Source of the DNA: Arthrobotrys musiformis
Taxonomy: Eukaryota; Ascomycota; Orbiliomycetes; Orbiliales; Orbiliaceae
Length of the DNA stretch: 64,000 nucleotides
Direction of reading: 5' to 3'
Assembly: GCA_036971715.1 (NCBI GenBank)
Contig: JAVHJL010000001.1
Coordinates: 4,464,001 to 4,528,000 of the forward strand
The position numbers and the translations under genes are program-made. The notes under the pieces are model-generated. The model was not told the origin of the DNA and ran no database searches. It was given only the letters and a program-made list of their open reading frames with translations. Positions 33,383-46,496 of the stretch are shown here, piece after piece (position 1 is the stretch's first letter; the number at the start of each line of letters is the position of its first letter).

Positions 33383-36300
33383 GATGTCGAAGATGAGTGG
33401 ATATATGTCGTCCTATATTTCGAATCCGAGCGGGGGTAGAAGGGGATCAAGAGAATAGAGAGAGAAGGGGAGGAAGAAGAGTATGTAGTACCAAGGAAAA
33501 GAAATAAATCACTCCACAAGTACTGGGATAAAGAGGGACAAGAACGATCGAGGGATGAGGAGATCTTGTATATTGCCGGGCGGGCCACAGGGTGACGACG
33601 ACTTGCTCGGGGCAGACGCAGACTATTCACGAGCGACGAAGACAAGGACGACGACGACCGTTACCTGCGCATAAAGGATCGGGATCGTATAAGAGGGGAA
33701 GGGCGTCCCAGATGTCGTTGCCCGGAAGTCGTAAGCTCAGGTCGACGATTCCTCCATATACCTTTTTGTCCTGTCCAGTCCTTGCAGTCTTGTGCCTCTG
33801 ATCTGGTCTGTTCTGGTCCTGAGATATGTAATGTAGTGTAATGTGATGGGGGGGAGGAGGCAAAAAGGGAACTAGACCGCCAGACTCTGGTGTACTAAGA
33901 CTTTTTGTTTTTCTTGTCAAGACTCAACGGCCGGGTGCTGACGAGTCGAGTTAACGTTTCCTATTCGTTTTGGGTTTCTTTTTTATTATTCTGATTGGAT
34001 CGAGGCCGGAGATGTCGGAATGGAGATTGGAAAAGGCAAATGAGTAAGTAACTGTTACGACTGTTTCTATATCCTATGCTATCCTACTACGAGTCGGTGG
34101 TTTTGTGGTCCTTGGTCTTTGGGGGGGCCAGATATGAATGACGAAGATGATGATGATGATGAGGCTGAATCCCTGGGCGGCAGTGGAAAGAGAGGTTGGG
34201 GGGAGTTTTATGAAATTAAGAATCGTACGTCGTAGTTAGTGTTAGTATATAATTCGAGATACCCAAGTGGGATAGCCTGCAGGTATGGAATATTCGAATA
34301 TTGAATATAAGATATACGGGGGGAGTAAGAAAATCGTAAAAACGAAGGCAAGTCAGTCCAGTTTTGTGTAAAAAGAAAGACCCCGAATTCGTAATGAGAT
34401 GGCAAAAAAAAAAAAAAAAAAAAAAGAGACGACAAGTGAAACTATCGAATCGAATCAATTCAAGAAACGAGAAGAGGAACAAACCAAAGACACCTTGCAC
34501 AGCATTCGATCGTTTGGTTTAGTACGGTACACTACTGCTGCTACTAATGTCCCCGGTATGTATAATACGTATCGAAGAGAAATCGACTCGAACGAAACTC
34601 CCTTCCCTCTTTTCTCGTCTTTTGCGGGTCCCTCCAAACCAAAAAAAAAGTGGCCATGCCAAATACATAGCCTTAGGCCTGGCCGGCTTACGCAACTGCG
34701 CAGAACTCTGGGCCGAGTCCGACTTCCTCCTTCTTTCTGTTAGGGGTGTGGCGGAGGACACGCAATGGGCAAAAGAAAACATGCTTGCACTGCAGCCTAT
34801 GAAGCTTGGCATTTTGTCCGGACGGCCAAAATTACGCGTCCCTCGCACACCCACATCGATATCAGTTGTTCGTGGGGTTTAAACATTTCACTTTTTCTTT
34901 TCATTTTCGGCGGGAACATTTTCTGTGATACTGACGCTCCCGCAAATACGTAGATTGCCTCTTAATTTTACTAGGTAGCGACTTTTGGGCTCCTGCGCGG
35001 ACGTGGAGGATTGACTAATGGCCATATATGCATTATACATGCACATACGTATAACCCGCTGACAATCCGGGGGAACATGACTGGCCGTCTGTCTAATCGA
35101 ATCGAATCGATTTCCAATAAATATGGAATTCATGAATCATGTAGACATATATGAATATACTTCGTAGACTCCTCGAAAGAAGAAAAAAACCAAAAAAAAA
35201 CCTAACCTCCGAATTGGATTCTAAGTTAAGGGCCACTAAAAACTCTGTGTCTCCCACATCATACTGCGTGCACCACCCCCAGACGTTTCGAGTCCTGCAC
35301 CCTTTGTCGACATTTGCTTCGAAACATTTCCCTTTCCCTTCCCCCCCATTTCCCATTATTTTGGGCTTCACCTACATGTATGCTCTGGGGAGACATGGTG
35401 CTTCCGTTTCACATATTCCGCCCAGTTAGTCTTAAAAAGCGCCTACCAGTCTTCCTAATCGGATGCCCGCGATCAGGAATGGACATCCCATCCATATCCA
35501 GTCTTCACCTCCGAACACCCGAGGCCTGAACCAGCTGTTCTTTCTTCAAACCGATCCAAGAAAAGGACACAGCCGCGCATTAGCCACACTCCCCCACTCA
35601 AATTTTTTGTCACTGGAAATGGGCACAGAGAGACCACCATTTCCCCTCATTTTTTTATTTTTTGCTTTCGCATTGACCTTTCAAAATTCACCGCCACATC
35701 TTAATTCCATTCAGAGGGAAAAAATGTTTGGACAACCGGGTACCCCTTAGCTGGCCTGACGTAATAAGCGCTTTTGAAAACGGTCACCGAGAAGCTGGAG
35801 TGTATGTAATGCACGATGTTTCCCAGCTGGTTAGCTCTGGTGTTTTGAAGGCTTTCGTCAGTGTTCTTTGTCGACCGGCCTGATTCTACAGAGTAGGGGA
35901 GGAATGACCACATGTGACGTCCTCGAGGAATGCCCCGTCTGTCTAAGCTTGCGTGTCCGCCAGCAGTCCATCGCCCATGCCAAGACCTTCCCAGTCGTCT
36001 CCAGCTGTTGCATTTTCAACGTGTCCAACACAAAAACCTCTTGTCCTGCCAGGGGTCTCAAATCCAATTCACATCCGTTGTCTTGAAAGAAACGGTAGAT
36101 AACGTTGGCGTAATTTACTCAAGAAACATCATCAGAAAAGTGAAAAGTAAAAGGTTTCAAATCCTAACGATCGGTATTAAACCCCGTCGGACAAACCCTT
36201 CATCTGTCCCCAGTATTCTCCCCGAAGAAAACCGGGCACTTTTCTCCCCGGGGCAATCAACGCTGATATACCATGATCGATCAATGGCAAAAGTATGCAA

Positions 36301-38749
36301 GAGGGTTAGCATGATCGTCTCTTCCAGAAAAATCGCCCATCTATCGATACCTTTCCGCCCCCATTGGACCAACAAAAAAAATTGATATATGAATCCAACA
36401 GCTTCGCCCTTGCCTCTGGATGAATGCAACTTGCTCCCCCCATGATCATGATCTTCCCGAGGAAACGAAAGAAGATAGGGTGACGCGTCACCCACACTCC
36501 ACAACCCATATAAAACCCCATCCTCCCGAAATTCGCAATTGGCACAAAACCTCGTAATTACATTCCCCATCTGGGATTTTCCCTATCAGAAAAAAAAAAA
36601 AAAAAGAACCAACCCAACGGCCCAGAACCTGCAGGGCGCATGAGGAGTTGTTTAAGAAAACGTTAAATTTACGACCGGGGGAAAGAGAAATATGTAGCAA
36701 ATGGCGTATGCATGGCGTGTCGGGATTCTTTATCTTCTTTTTCCAGTCCATTTTCAAGCGAAAGCGAAAGGGAAACAAATTGTGATTTGTATTGTAAACG
36801 TATAGCACCCGGGTGTAAATGGTCAGCAGGACGCACCGCCGCCCGCGCGTCCGGGTCTTTTTTCTTCTTTTTTCTCTTTTCCCTCCCGGGAGGCAAAACA
36901 TTCTGAAAATCTGATATAAGAACCTTTTTTTTATATATATTACCCACGTATATCGTACGTACACATTCCAACTACCCTTTTCACCACCATCGAAGCGAAT
37001 ATAAAACAAATAAAAAAACCTTCCGGCGCCGAAAAGAAGCGATATTCCACCGCCTCCGGGTATATCTGTCACCAAAACACCCCATCTCATCTAATATATA
37101 ATCACCATATTGGGCATATTATGTAAGAATAGGTAATTATAATCATATCCCCGGCCAGCGGAGCAACCAGTGGCCGTGAAGCTACGAAAACCCCACTCGC
37201 CGCGGCCGCCGCGGTCAGAATTCTACAATGTCGTTATACGTTACCCGCCAAAAAAAATGCAACAAGGGATTAGTGGTATTTAAAGCAATCCACTAGGAGT
37301 TTATATATAATCTACGTCCTACGAAATATATATTCCAAATAACCTTCTCACTAACGGTGAATGCCCACCCCATCGGATGGTCCTGACGTTTTTTACTCGT
37401 GCTATGGAGATAAAGAGAGTTATGGAGGATTTCAAGGCCAGCGAAGACGGCATTTGATCACCTGCCTGGCAAAAAGGTTTATACACGTATGTATGTACAC
37501 ACAAGTGAAGATCGTGAGGGGAAGAAAGGGAATGATAAGCATCGTATATCCCCGACGCTTGTTTGAAAGTAGTATATAACGCGAAGAAGAGAGAAAGACC
37601 AGTAGAAAAAAACCCCCAGAGGGAAAAAGAGAAAAAAAACTAGGCTCACGAGCACGAGCTCGCCTGGAAGTCCATTAAGCTTGCGTAACCCAAACGCTTA
37701 CGTCTCCACATCGTCTAAAAGCTTTTTTTTTTCTCTTTTCGCAATTTTGCTTTTTGAACTAGTTCGTATTTTTTTTACCGTTTCGTTTCCTGCTTTTGCT
37801 TGCATGCGTGTTAAGGGCTTATTTTTTTTGAGGCTTTCCGTTTTGTCGAGATTAGGCAACTGTAAGCCCGGGTTGACTGAGGAGTTACCTGGGATGAAAG
37901 GTGAGTTGGGGGTTTATTTTTGTTTCATGCTAGACAGTGCAGTTGCATATGCGCATGAGCGCATTGATGAGTGTAGCCGGAGGTATGTTAGTCTTGGAGT
38001 CTAGCTGTTCTGGATCAATTGATTGTGGTCACAGAGGGCTGTCGTCGAGCTGACCATACCACGCCGCCTAATATCACCAACTACGCACCAGATATCGACA
38101 GTCTAGTGTCAAGAACGCATATTCTTTATATTCTAGAACGAAAGAATGATATCCTACCAAAGCAGGATGTTTATTATGCATATGATAGGTGGAAAAATTG
38201 ACAGCAACAATGACTATCTACTTCGATATCAATCCCTCAATATTTGAATATAATTCTCTACTAGCCCGAAGAAATCTCTAGCTAGTTAAGACATCTAGCT
38301 ATTCACACGTGGTATACCCCAGCTAGTTCAAAATAGATAAAAGCATATAACAACCTCGTCGACTCGAGAACTAGTTTATTTTAACCTTTTTTTCCTGTTC
38401 GTACTCAGATCTTGTCTGACTATCACCATGACTCGGATCAATCATCATATAATCCGCTATCACTTTCCTAAAAGCAGCTTACCGCTGTTAACCTCACCGT
38501 ATCTCATGTAAAATCCGTACGTACCAGTCAGCCTCATGATAAATGCCGGCAAAGAACACGAACAACGAATATACGAAGGAGGGGGTTACATAGCATTATA
38601 CCAACTAGGTTACAAAAAACCTCACTCCCGCCATTATTCCTTGGCGAAGACCTAGAATACTCGAATCGAAAAAAAACCCGTGAGCTCTTTATAGGAGTAG
38701 AGAAGGGGTTTACGTACGCCTTTTCCCGGGGTGGGTGGGAATAATGGGA
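33383..38749. other. Gene-poor region of 5.4 kb
   Basis: The first 300 bp are the PNG1 leader. The remainder contains poly-A and poly-T runs (for example 34403-34424 and 36587-36605), GAT repeats near 34146-34162, and many short frames of low-complexity composition. No gene could be supported on either strand. Confidence 0.45.
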
Positions 38750-39271
38750 CTAGTATATCCCGCTGTCGTCGGAGTTTTGGCTTGGGATACGTGGTTGATC
38801 TATGCATTTGGGTGATACGGAATGGAGGGGGTGGAGCGATCCGTGCCTTTCGGGGTTTGAGGATTGTGCAGGTGTATCGCTTTGGCGATGTGTGGAATTC
38901 TGGTTTGATTGTAGTTGGGAGGTATTGGTACTTTTGTGTACTTGAAGTATCGTGAATGGTCCCCCGGGAGCTTCTAGACCGGGACCTCGAGGTTTGGAGG
39001 ATATCGGGGAGGTCGTGGTGAGGTGTTCTATCGTGCGATGGGGAGCAGAAAAAGTAGGAGGCTGGATATGGCCTCGAGACGACTGTCTGAGACTAATATT
39101 ATCATTCAATTACCAAATTACTTCCAATGGTATTAGTAATATCGGATTCTTGAGAGGACCAAGTTGGTCTGCCAGGACATACGTTGGAGGATATCTAGGG
39201 CTAGGTGGACTGCTTGTGAATATCAGTATAAATAACGCAAGTAGCTTAAGGAGGAGGAGGAGGCCACACAT
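38750..39271 (-). CDS. Probable small secreted protein (two exons, 143 residues)
   Basis: Exon 1 (39271-39183) encodes MCGLLLLLKLLALFILIFTS, a very hydrophobic signal or anchor, then SPPSPRYPPT. A GTATGT donor and a TTAG acceptor bound a 90-nt intron that contains TACTAATAC, close to the ideal branch site. The splice joins in phase to exon 2 (39092-38750). Exon 2 is Pro/Ser/Thr/Gln-rich with few hydrophobic residues (HIQPPTFSAPHRTIEHLTTT) and ends SDDSGIY. The product looks like a disordered secreted or surface-anchored peptide of unknown role. The phase agreement, branch site and signal are the only support. Exon 2 composition alone would not prove coding. Confidence 0.42.
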
Positions 39272-41003
39272 ATCTTGAATGCGGCCGTATGGATATATCT
39301 TTTCAATCAAGTACCCAGAGGGTGGTGCTGCGCAGGAGACAACAAGTACCCAAGGACTGATGCATTATATTACGTTAGTGTCCCGTCATATGGAAGCCGC
39401 TCACTATCTATATCTTCACGATCACACAATCCCAGGTGGCAAGGGGGCAGACAGTGATATCATGATCATATGCACAGCGATGGAGGGGGTAGTTGACTCG
39501 TAAAGCAGTCACACCGTCCCCACCAATATACTGCGATGTGGCCTCGTATTTGAACCTATGTCACTGCGGTTATTCAAGCTGCAGCGCTGAGGCTAAGGTA
39601 GTGGATTATCTCGGATATCTGAATTTTAAATAATTCGAGCTATCTAGATATATATCGATATTAGATACAGGCCATGGCCTGGGCTAGCTGTGATAGATAT
39701 AACCGTGGGTTAGACGTACGGGTCACGAGACCCCGACGCTGCACTTGTAATGATATCGTATATATTATTTGGCGAGACGATAGCTTGGGTTACTTTCCGA
39801 TCGAATCATGATACCACCGAAGAGGAACCCGCAGCAGCATCCGGCTTATGGGGTAAAATAGTCATGATGTGTCCATTATTCCTTAGTCGATGGACTACTG
39901 CTACTGGAAATGTACCTCCACGGTCCACACACATGTATAAAAATTTTTAAAACTGAATATATATCAGACGCCGAAATACATATATTATCGTATTCATACC
40001 AACGTTCGAGCCCAAATTCGAACATTCGCTTCCTCCTAATCGAAAACTTATGCAAATAACCTTCAAAACCCTACCCCCACCCCCCACCAACTCCGTCCAA
40101 GCTTCTTTCGTATCTAGAAGAATTAAACTCCATCGACACCCATCCTTTCGCCGGAAGGATACGTCGAAACCTTATCCCTATGGTACAGTTTGTTGTATTT
40201 TTATGTGGTACAACACGGTTTTCCGAGTCAAGCGTGTCTATATGCCGCGCTATATCAGTCGATTAATCAAGATCACGAGTAGTTGTAAGATATATGGATC
40301 AGGAAAGCATTTTTTATCTATTTCTAGTATATTTTGGCGGTACAATACTGTGATCAAGTGATAATGTTGACAGGAATTTCGAAATGGGTTTTGAGATCGA
40401 TTGGCTCCTACTAGTGCTTAAGCACTCCTTGTATCCAAGCCATGCATGCCCTTCTGAAATTTAAACCTGGCGTGTAACTCCTTCCAGCGTACCACCTTAG
40501 TGGCATATAAAGTATGACACAAAATTATTGGGAGTTTCATGAATTACATCGCGCCAGCTCGATCGAGACTGATCGTACACATACATATACTAGGGAGGTT
40601 TAGGGGTTTAGGACTCCCAGATACTCATACCGGTTCCTAGGGCCCTTCGAAAGATGTGTGTGCATAGATATAAAGCTAGCTCGACTCGAGTATGAAACTA
40701 TGCTTTGCATGGTATTGGATATCGGTGGGTTTCCTAGATCTTTTTGTGTATATACTAGAGGGCACAAACACGCGATGGCCCCTGCCACGACGAGTAATGT
40801 GTATTGAAAGTAATACGATCCCCACGAACTTGAGGCATCCGATATTATATTATAGCCCAGGGCCAAATAGTAATCTCGCATAGCAGGAACATTCGAACGT
40901 TGCAGATAGAATTCACATCTATACCCCATTCACTCCATAAAACTCCTAGATACACCCAGCAGTCCCTTAATATTGACAACTAGTCCGATATAAACGAGAA
41001 AGG
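39272..41003. other. Intergenic, no gene seen
   Basis: AT-rich with TATATA-like tracts at 39650-39670 and 39955-39985. No coding frame with a credible start and composition was found. Confidence 0.45.
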
Positions 41004-41402
41004 ATGAGCTGGAGGACAGCTCCAAAACCAAATCCCCGACGACCGCCATGGCTCCTCGTCCCCCTCCTCCGCACCTTCACCCACGAAATCTACAAAGTAC
41101 ACAATGTAAAAGTCTCCCACCCACCGGATCACCTGGTCTTTCACCCGGACTTCGATCCTGATGTGGTGATCAAACCTATATTGAGCACATACTACTCACA
41201 GTTCTTTGGACTCTTTCGTCGTGGCGATAATGGCAAGTACAGGGAGAGGGAGGTGAGGATATGGATGGCATTTCACGCGGCACTGTTGAAGGTGTGGGAG
41301 GGAGGGGATGTAGAGGAAGTAGTTGAGGGCTTTTGGGAGTGCGTTGAGATGTACTTTGATGTAACCAAGGATGCAGCACTAAATAGAGCCCCCGTAGCGT
41401 AA
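41004..41402 (+). CDS. Hypothetical protein, 132 residues
   Basis: One uninterrupted frame starts at an ATG preceded by GAGAAAGG. The composition is balanced with normal codon choice: a basic Pro-rich start (MSWRTAPKPNPRRPPWLLVP), then HEIYKVHNVKVSHPPDHLVF, DPDVVIKPILSTYYSQFFGL and an amphipathic helical end (EREVRIWMAFHAALLKVWEG, EVVEGFWECVEMYFDVT). There is no signal peptide or transmembrane segment. It is aromatic-rich and looks like a small folded cytosolic protein. I do not recognise a family. No second exon was found within 200 bp downstream. Confidence 0.6.
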   Translation: MSWRTAPKPNPRRPPWLLVPLLRTFTHEIYKVHNVKVSHPPDHLVFHPDFDPDVVIKPILSTYYSQFFGLFRRGDNGKYREREVRIWMAFHAALLKVWEGGDVEEVVEGFWECVEMYFDVTKDAALNRAPVA

Positions 41403-42634
41403 CCACATTCGATACCCACTTCCCTCCTACCTAGTACTCAAGTGGGTAGGTATATATCGGGCAGTGCGTAGAAGACACGAGAAGAAGAGGAATAAAATGT
41501 GTTGCCGTGTTGCAGATCCCAAAGGAGAACGGATGGAACGATGACGTCACACCGGTGCAAGTCCAGCCTCTTTTTCGGACACCATCCTCATGCTTTCTCC
41601 CCATGGAAACAGAGTTTTGTGGAGGGAAGAAGTGGGCGACTGGAAACGGAGTACTCGGTCGGATTCGAAACACCAAGACGACATCTTCTTTCATAGCAAC
41701 TTATAGTTACTTAACAATTAGACAAGTGGGGCTTTTTCTGCGGGGTTGGGTTTTGCAGAGAGCAAGTCCAGCCGGTGTTACTACCATATACTACCTACCG
41801 AGCGTATACTATAATATAGATGCACTGTAGATGTAGACATCGCGATGCTTCAACAATATTGATAGTGGTGATATGGGTATGGGAGCAGGGTCGAGCAGAG
41901 CATGGTATGGGATATGGCAGGGGTAGGTGGGAATGGATTGTCGCGGCACAAACGTCATAACGCGGTCCTCGCTCTTCTTTGGGCCAGTTGGCGGGCGCCG
42001 CACAGCTGTACAGCCTTGCAAGCTTGTTCCCTTAACTCCATTCCTGCTCCCTCAAAATAGATCTTGACTGAAAAAATTGGCAAAAAATTGGAAAAAATTG
42101 AAAAAAACCGGGATTTTTTAACAATTGCAATCGCGAGACCATATTTTGCACCGTCCTGGCCAATTGGGGAGCCGGACGAATAGTCGCCGGGGGCGTGCGG
42201 GCGCCATTGAACGGGGTTCTGGTTTAAGCCCGTTAGAAGCGATGCCACGGAAAAGGTGGTTGGAGATGACTTTTAAAGCCTCTTCTTCCTCCTCCTCTTC
42301 TTCTTCTCCCTCTTCCCCTCTTCTTTTTCTTCTTTTCCATACTCTGTAATCTCCATTTTGTATTTTGTATTTTATATCCCGCAAACCGCCTCGAGAGTTT
42401 GGGTTTATTTCCGGTCCAATCGCTTGTTTAAGCTTGCCTGTTTGTCGCGGCCGCCATCCCGGTTCTCTGCACTTCCGTGTGCCTGTTCCCAGTCGAGCTC
42501 TACTTATACCTTTGCCTCAGCTCACTCCCTCAACTTCAACTCCAACTTGAACCTCAATTCCACCGCCAACCTCACCTCGAAAATTCCCACTCTCTTTATA
42601 GCATAGCAAGGGAAAAAAGAAGAAATACGCCAAA
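41403..42634. promoter_or_regulatory. Upstream region of PIL1
   Basis: Non-coding. A C/T-rich stretch from 42280 to 42345, and C-rich leader sequence from 42440 to 42600 with AACTCC/CTTCAA repeats, precede the start codon, as is common for highly expressed fungal genes. Confidence 0.5.
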
Positions 42635-43984
42635 ATGCATCGCACCTACTCCATGAGATCCGCTCGGGCTCCCACCCAGTCCCAGCTGCAGAACCCGCCT
42701 CCTCCGCCCAGCACCACCAAGGCCGGTCGTCTCTTCGGGCGCGGGAACTTTGGTCAGTTTTCATTTCCAATTCTCGGCTCTTCCGGGCTTTGTGGAGGTG
42801 TGTGGATGGGATAGGTGTCTAATTGTAGTGTAATTACAGGCCATACGTTCAGAAAGTCTGCCGCGGGAGCATTGTACGTTCCTCTCCCCCATAACCGTGA
42901 ATAATAATAGAAAAAAAAAGAAAAGGAGCTAATGAAAGAATAAAATAGCGGGCCGGACCTCGCCAAAAAGCTCTCCCAGCTGGTGAAGATGGAAAAAAAC
43001 CTCATGCGCTCGATGGAACTGGTCAGCCGAGAACGCCGAGAAGTCGCCCGTCAGCTCTCCATCTGGGGCGAAGAAGCCGACGACGATGTCTCCGACGTCA
43101 CCGATAAATTGGGAGTTTTGATCTACGAAATCGGTGAATTGGAGGATCAGTTTATCGATCGCTATGATCAGTATAGAGTTACCATCAAATCTATACGGAA
43201 CATCGAGGCTTCTGTTCAGCCTAGCCGTGATCGTACGTTCCCCCTTCTATTACATCTCATCTACAATTATAAAACGCACACATGCTAATTGAATAATGAT
43301 AATACTACAGGCAAGCAAAAGATAACCGACCAAATCGCCCACCTAAAATACAAAGAACCCAACTCCCCCAAGATCGTAGTGCTGGAACAAGAGCTCGTCC
43401 GCGCCGAAGCAGAGTCGTTAGTAGCAGAGGCACAGCTCTCCAACATCACTCGCGAGAAACTGAAAGCCGCCTTCGCGTACATGTTTGACGCCATGCGCGA
43501 GCACAACGAGAAGATGGCATTGATCGCTGGTTACGGAAAACACCTGTTGGAGTTGGTGGATGATAATCCTGTTACGCCCGGTGAGACTAGGCCTGCTTAT
43601 GATGGGTATGAGAACAGTAAACAGTAAGTACTCCCTTCCCACCCTCTTTTACGTAGATAGTACTTTGGAAAGGGGAGATGTTGATGGGTTTTTTTTAGTA
43701 TCATCCAAGACTGCGAAGACGCCCTCTCGAACTGGGTCCCCGGCAACGCAGCCGTCAAATCCTCCCTCAGCGTCCGCACACGCAACCACCGCAACAAACG
43801 CCGTCAACAAACCGAGGGCGTCAGTCTCGAAGACCGAGGATCGTGGGTATCAGCCGGCGAACACGAGCGAAGGGTCGACGACGACGACGAAGACGAGGAA
43901 GAGGAAGAGGAAGAAGTCGGAGAGGAGGTGGACGACGAAGACGAGGATGTCAAGCTTGCCAGGAAACGTCTTGAGGCGGTTTAG
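42635..43984 (+). CDS. PIL1: Eisosome core protein, Pil1/Lsp1 family
   Basis: Five exons (42635-42752, 42840-42873, 42949-43232, 43311-43623, 43699-43984) give 344 residues, near the 339 of yeast Pil1. The start MHRTYSMRSARAPTQSQLQN is the usual basic amphipathic N-terminus. GHTFRKSAAGAFGPDLAKKL and LVKMEKNLMRSMELVSRERR begin the BAR domain, which continues through QLSIWGEEADDDVSDVTDKL to FAYMFDAMREHNEKMALIAG. The C-terminus is very acidic (a run of Glu/Asp) and ends KLARKRLEAV. BAR dimers assemble into half-pipes that bend the plasma membrane into furrows rich in PI(4,5)P2. Exon 2 is only 34 nt. Whether this is the Pil1 or Lsp1 counterpart cannot be decided, because filamentous fungi carry PilA and PilB. 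Confidence 0.95.
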
Positions 43985-45158
43985 AATCCGACTCGCATGG
44001 ATGTTGACGATGGAGTTGGATGGGAAGGTAATGGTAATGTGTGGAGGAGGGGTTACCGGCCTGGAATGTCGATGGGACGGTTCTTGTGCTTTAGGTGAAT
44101 CGATTGTCTACGATACGATGGTTTTGTGTAAATCTTACTTGAGCCAGCCTATATTATTCCTCTTTTTTTTCTCTGTTCGCTTACTCTGTTGCTTGAATGA
44201 AATACGAAAAATAATGATGACAACGACTCATTATCTATATCCTACGTTCCTTGAATTGGCTTCGGAACGGTCTTAGTACCGTGCGGAAGTGAGACCGAGA
44301 CCGGGAGTTATACATAAACTAAACCACGTTGGCGAGCTTTGTGCGACAGTGCATGGAGTCAGGGTGGAATCTTGGGTATGTACCGCTACGTCACTATGAT
44401 AGTAAAGATCCATGCGATAGACTATTGCGGTACCTTCTGTCTCCTGGCTCCCAATATCACCTCCAATCACGAAAACTGGAAATCTACCATAGTTTACAAC
44501 CGCACGGGAAGGGAACACTACAGGACGGGGAAATCCCCACTTCCCAATAATACTATAGACTATCCACCCTCCCCTCGAGCTCCTTCGATCTCACAAACCT
44601 TCTTCGGTGTATAACCCCACCCATCCCGCTCTTGCATACACTTTTCTTTTCTGTCAAACCAGAAGGTAAGGTCCTCTTTCTAATCGAATCAAGACATGCG
44701 GGGTTGGACAGGTTGCATGCATGAGGAATGTTGCATGTTGGATTTTTTCGACAAAAGAAGTTGCGCTAGTTTGGGTAGAAAGTCTATCGGGTGTATGCAC
44801 CTGCGGGAGGTTTTTGATTGATTGATTATGCTTGAGAGGACAGGAGGACTGGCCGATGGTAGTCTGGGGGGCTGATAGATGGGAGGGAAAGGGGGTATAT
44901 AATTGATTTACTCCCTGCTTTTGCTTGATCGACCTGTCTTTCCTCTTTTTTGTTGGCAATTGTGGTATATTTATCGATCGACGGATAGCTTGTGCTTTGG
45001 GACATTAACTTCCACTTCCACTTCCACTTCTACTTCAACTTCCACGCGATATCACCACGATATTGATATCGACACCACCACGAGACCCACGTTATCTCCA
45101 CGACCTCAATCCAACTTCAATCATAAAACTAGAATTAGAATAAGAAATAGTAGAAAAG
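43985..45158. other. Intergenic, with hexamer repeat in the acyltransferase leader
   Basis: No gene seen. A (ACTTCC)n-like run at 45008-45045 and a GATATCGACACCACCACG stretch lie in the leader of the downstream acyltransferase gene. Confidence 0.5.
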
Positions 45159-46496
45159 ATGTCTCGCTGGCAACAATCCGGTCCAAATACATTCACAACC
45201 CCCTTCGACCCCATCGAGAAAATAACCCACTACTACGTCACCATCAACCCCCACCGACCACAATGGGCAATCACCCCCTCCGCCACCCTTACCTCCTCCT
45301 ACTCAGCCTCACAGATCAAAGCCGCCTGGAAGGCCCTACGGTACCACCACCCGGCCATCGCTGTCACCGTCGACTCCGGAAAACAGGAGTTGGTGTATAA
45401 ATCCCCTTCACCGGAGGAAGTGACCCAATGGATCGAAGAAACGGTATCGATCAACCCCACTGCTCTTTCGGCCCGTGATGTGGCGTTACTTTTACCCGTC
45501 CCACGGTCCGGAGAAATCCACTGGCTCCCCGGCACGAATGAGGTCATACTCCATCTACCGCATGAAATCAGCGATGGGATAGGTTCTATAATCTTACTCA
45601 ACCGCTTTATCAAACTCCTCAGAACCCAGGAGACGGTTTCCACCTTCTCTGGTGAGGAAGAGCGGTTACCGCCGTCGTTGTTGGATCTTATTGGGATTAA
45701 AAAATGGAGGGAGGAGGAAAATTACGGACTCGATAGTGAGGGTGTACAAACCGCGGAAGGGATTTTTTCAAAGTTCCTAGGGAGCGATAGTGTAGCCGTC
45801 GGTATCAGGGGGAACGTGGACGTTAATACCGTCCCTACGATCCCATACGGCCGGGAAGAAATACACCTCTCACCTGAGGAGACGGCAGCCGTAGTCTCCG
45901 CCTGTAAAGACGCGGGTATCACGGTCACAAACGCAATCATGGCCGCCAACGCCCTTACAATCCAACAATACGATCCCGACGGCTCCAAAAAGACCAAAAT
46001 CAGCAATCTTGTCTCCGTGAACATGCGACCTGCGCTTGATGAAACACAGGGAGGGGATAAATTCCAAGCTGGGGGGAATATGTTCGTCGACACATTCAGC
46101 GTCTACGATCTCGACACTTCCTTCACCGCTTTGGCAAAGGAAATCAAAAAAGATCTAACCCGTTGGAAAAGCGGTGAGTTCGTCCCCCACACACCATTGA
46201 CAAACCAACGGCTGCAAGAAGTCGCGACAAAGATGGGTGAGGAAGGTACCCTCGGTTCCTCGGGGTTTGTGGTGTCGAGTCTGGGCGTGGTGGAGAAGTA
46301 TTTGACCGAAGAGGTGAAGGACTTTTGGTTTGGGATTTCGGTTGCGAGTGTTAGTGCCGGTTGTTTGTTCGTTTGGACCGTTGGGGGTAGGTTGAGCGTT
46401 GCGGTTTGTTATAATGAGGTTTGGTTTGGGAAGGGTGTTATTAAAGGGTATTTGAAGGATTTGGTGGGGGGGTTGAAGGAGGGATTGGGGATTTGA
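45159..46496 (+). CDS. HxxxD-type acyltransferase (CAT/BAHD/condensation superfamily)
   Basis: A single exon of 445 residues. The catalytic HxxxD motif is HEISDG at 135-140, preceded by EVILHLP as in the superfamily, where the His acts as general base. A DFWFG sequence at 388-392 sits where BAHD enzymes have DFGWG. The protein opens with a THYYVTINPHRPQWAIT segment and has no signal peptide or transmembrane helix, so it should be cytosolic. Family members transfer acyl groups from CoA thioesters to alcohols or amines, including alcohol and trichothecene acetyltransferases. The acceptor cannot be predicted. No polyketide or peptide synthetase lies nearby in the window, so a role in a larger secondary-metabolite cluster is unsupported. 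A 15-base T run follows the gene at 46612-46626. Confidence 0.82.
   Translation: MSRWQQSGPNTFTTPFDPIEKITHYYVTINPHRPQWAITPSATLTSSYSASQIKAAWKALRYHHPAIAVTVDSGKQELVYKSPSPEEVTQWIEETVSINPTALSARDVALLLPVPRSGEIHWLPGTNEVILHLPHEISDGIGSIILLNRFIKLLRTQETVSTFSGEEERLPPSLLDLIGIKKWREEENYGLDSEGVQTAEGIFSKFLGSDSVAVGIRGNVDVNTVPTIPYGREEIHLSPEETAAVVSACKDAGITVTNAIMAANALTIQQYDPDGSKKTKISNLVSVNMRPALDETQGGDKFQAGGNMFVDTFSVYDLDTSFTALAKEIKKDLTRWKSGEFVPHTPLTNQRLQEVATKMGEEGTLGSSGFVVSSLGVVEKYLTEEVKDFWFGISVASVSAGCLFVWTVGGRLSVAVCYNEVWFGKGVIKGYLKDLVGGLKEGLGI

Noticed and set aside
36488..37090. 200-residue minus-strand ORF
   Set aside because: Contains homopolymer-derived runs such as FFFFF and no recognisable structure; overlaps equally long frames on both strands.
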